Position numbers and translations under genes: made by a program
Notes under the pieces: generated by a model
The model's input: only the letters and a program-made list of their open reading frames with translations
Told to the model about the DNA's origin: nothing
Database searches by the model: none
Assembly: GCA_031258195.1 (NCBI GenBank)
Contig: JAIRNF010000027.1
Coordinates: 62,001 to 126,000 of the forward strand
Reading direction: 5' to 3'
From: Prevotellaceae bacterium
GTDB taxonomy: Bacteria > Bacteroidota > Bacteroidia > Bacteroidales > UBA932
Length of the DNA stretch: 64,000 nucleotides
Shown here: in pieces, positions 62,524 to 64,000 of the stretch
Position numbering within the stretch: position 1 is the stretch's first letter
Layout of the letters: every line of letters begins with the position of its first letter

Positions 62524-62727
62524 ATGAAAACATTAGCCCATAAAAGTATTTTCAGCATTATATTATTTGCCTTTGTGTTGATTTTGAGCGCATCTTGTTC
62601 TATGTCAAAAAAATCCACATACTCAAAAAGCTTAAGAAGAGGTTGTAAATGTCCCGCATATGGTTATTTTGATAAACAGCCATCGCACCATCTTTTTACA
62701 GCAGAAAAAACGTCTTATAAATCGTAA
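62524..62727 (+). CDS. Small lipoprotein of unknown function
   Basis: 67 residues. The signal MKTLAHKSIFSIILFAFVLILSASC puts the lipid Cys at 25, after a good lipobox (LSASC). The short mature part is basic with two further Cys (RRGCKCPAYG) and ends HHLFTAEKTSYKS. It lies seven bases before gpsA with its own promoter box. No family recognised beyond being a lipoprotein. The promoter position excludes a start at 62488. Confidence 0.7.
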   Translation: MKTLAHKSIFSIILFAFVLILSASCSMSKKSTYSKSLRRGCKCPAYGYFDKQPSHHLFTAEKTSYKS

Positions 62728-62733
62728 GGCAAA

Positions 62734-63750
62734 ATGCTCGATTCGCATCTCAAAGAAAGACAATCACTACGTGTTGCGGTGATTGGAAGCGGAAGTTGGG
62801 CAACCGCTCTCATTAAGCTTCTTTGTTCAAATCTATCAAACGTAGGTTGGTTTGTACGTTCACTCAATACTATTAGTTACATAAAAGAGCACGGATACAA
62901 CCCTCGCTACTTACAATCAATGAAGTTATATCCTGAGAAGTTTTCTATGTCCGATGATATTAACGCTGTCGTAGCCAATGCTGATATACTTATAGTTGCA
63001 ACGCCATCGGCATTTTTACGCGATGTCATGAGTGGCATACAAACAGATCTAAAAAACAAATTTATAGTTTCCGCAGTTAAAGGATTACTGCCTCATACAA
63101 ACGCAACCGTTGGAGAATACTTTAACGAGGAATACGGTGTACCTTTTGATAATATTGGTGTAATTGCAGGTCCTTGCCATTCGGAAGAGGTAGCGCTGGA
63201 GCGGCTATCTTATCTTACGTTCTGTTGTAAAAAACAAGAGGGTGCAAAAGTTTTAGCAAATCTGTTTTCTACGCCATATCTTAAAACTATTACAGGGAAA
63301 GATATCTATGGAATTGAATACGCTTCTATTCTGAAAAATGTATATGCAATTGCAGCCGGAATTTGTCACGGGTTAGGTTATGGCGATAACTTTAGCGCGG
63401 TACTCATTGCAAATGCCCATCTTGAGATGAAGCGATTCTTAAACGAATCATATCCTACTACGCGTAATACCAGCGAGTCTGTTTATTTGGGCGATTTGTT
63501 GGTTACTTGCTACTCCCAATTCAGCCGCAACCGCTTATTCGGAACAATGATAGGTAAAGGTTACTCTGTAGGCTCTGCCCAAGTGGAGATGAATATGATT
63601 GCTGAAGGTTACTATGCCTCAAAAGGTATCTATGAAATAAATAAAAAGCATGGAATAAATATGCCCATTGCCGATGCTGTATATAACATTTTATACGATA
63701 AAATATCTCCTACAATAGAAATTGCAATACTGGCAGATAAGCTGCAGTAG
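62734..63750 (+). CDS. gpsA: Glycerol-3-phosphate dehydrogenase [NAD(P)+]
   Basis: Makes sn-glycerol 3-phosphate for phospholipids. 338 residues. The NAD(P)-binding motif is VIGSGSWATALIKLL (about 16-30); classical members have GxGxWGTA, and here the Gly after Trp is Ala, as in other Bacteroidales. IVSAVKGLLP, IAGPCHSEEVALE and the catalytic-Lys stretch EYASILKNVYAIAAGICHGLGYGDN (in blocks, about 204-228) are present. Follows the small lipoprotein gene. Confidence 0.93.
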   Translation: MLDSHLKERQSLRVAVIGSGSWATALIKLLCSNLSNVGWFVRSLNTISYIKEHGYNPRYLQSMKLYPEKFSMSDDINAVVANADILIVATPSAFLRDVMSGIQTDLKNKFIVSAVKGLLPHTNATVGEYFNEEYGVPFDNIGVIAGPCHSEEVALERLSYLTFCCKKQEGAKVLANLFSTPYLKTITGKDIYGIEYASILKNVYAIAAGICHGLGYGDNFSAVLIANAHLEMKRFLNESYPTTRNTSESVYLGDLLVTCYSQFSRNRLFGTMIGKGYSVGSAQVEMNMIAEGYYASKGIYEINKKHGINMPIADAVYNILYDKISPTIEIAILADKLQ

Positions 63751-63751
63751 C

Positions 63752-64000
63752 TTATTTTATTGTTTTTGCTATAGTAAGTAGCTCTTCTGCATACTCACGA
63801 GAATTATATAAACGTGGTACTTTATTCTGCCCGCCTAGCTTACCGCATTGCTTCATCCACTCGTAAAACGTACCATTTGGAACAGGAGAAAGCTTAAGCC
63901 TATTAAGCGTAACGCTTTTAGCGCGTTTCGCCTCATAATCAGAGTTTACAACTGTAAGCTCTTTGTCCAGAATATCGGCAAAGTCGTTGTAATCGACCGG
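63752..64000 (-). CDS. GH3-family protein, C-terminal part only
   Basis: The last 82 residues of a gene that runs off the right edge. They contain PNGTFYEWMKQCGKLGGQ and NKVPRLYNSREYAEELL. The block CGKLGGQNKVPRL is typical of the end of bacterial GH3 (auxin-responsive promoter, adenylating/acyl-amido synthetase) family proteins of Bacteroidota. Substrate unknown. Convergent with gpsA; the stops are separated by one base. Confidence 0.8.
   Translation of the reverse strand, partial: PVDYNDFADILDKELTVVNSDYEAKRAKSVTLNRLKLSPVPNGTFYEWMKQCGKLGGQNKVPRLYNSREYAEELLTIAKTIK

Noticed and set aside
1..64000. Ribosomal RNA, CRISPR array or replication origin
   Set aside because: None seen. recF and the DUF721 gene occur without dnaA, dnaN or DnaA-box clusters, so they do not mark the origin here.

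Overview
The window is a piece of a Bacteroidota chromosome, most likely order Bacteroidales. The evidence is a type IX secretion (T9SS/gliding) gene set (porP-gldK-gldL-gldM-gldN plus porW), a T9SS type A sorting-domain cargo protein, TAnnTTTG-type promoter boxes upstream of many genes, the near absence of Shine-Dalgarno sites, and Bacteroidales-style GG-leader peptides. The genus cannot be set from the sequence alone. Several genes are freshly broken, which suggests a lineage losing accessory functions; assembly error is the main alternative for the one-base events.

Layout. 1-3.9 kb: the start of a membrane-fusion (HlyD-type) gene, tRNA-His, and a small accessory patch with a tyrosine recombinase next to the tRNA, HTH regulators (one a fragment) and a lipoprotein gene cut by an in-frame TGA. 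3.8-8.7 kb (minus strand): nucleotidyltransferase-like protein, UPF0104 flippase-like protein, panD, panC, pfkA, deoxynucleoside kinase. 8.8-12.6 kb: small GNAT, a decayed M56 peptidase gene behind a GG-leader peptide, DJ-1/PfpI protein. 12.8-19.6 kb (plus): PASTA protein, T9SS cargo, rluD, alpha/beta hydrolase, MBL hydrolase, lytic transglycosylase. 19.6-20.4 kb is decayed sequence. 20.4-25.5 kb (plus): recF-DUF721, sufS-sufE-DUF6624-sufT, folK. 25.5-37.1 kb (minus): tsaE-porW, porP-gldKLMN, PBP1A. 37.3-47.9 kb: topA, a metal-site-less ureohydrolase homologue, dnaG, manC, an MgtC-type membrane protein, CYTH enzyme, histidine kinase, riboflavin synthase. 48-52.4 kb: a second GG-leader peptide followed by a frameshifted thioredoxin-like gene, alkaline phosphatase, a frameshifted outer-membrane barrel gene and a nonsense-mutated Nei/Fpg glycosylase gene. 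52.4-64 kb: aroB, parC, a membrane protein, nitroreductase, FMN/4Fe-4S membrane protein, parE, DUF554 protein, glycosyltransferase, small lipoprotein, gpsA and the end of a GH3-family gene.

How the genes fit together: most are core functions (coenzyme A, folate and riboflavin synthesis, Fe-S assembly, chromosome topology, peptidoglycan). The T9SS block builds the secretion machine that would handle cargo such as the 13.7 kb gene. Two unlinked GG-leader peptide loci look like remains of small secreted-peptide systems, with their neighbours broken.

The most striking non-coding feature is a family of dispersed hairpin elements (about 65-105 bp, core CGTCATTTCGA...AGAAATCT and its inverted copy). 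Eight intact copies and a few remnants lie between 5.7 and 44.4 kb. The arms differ between copies but co-vary within each copy, so pairing is conserved. No copy was seen in the last 19 kb.
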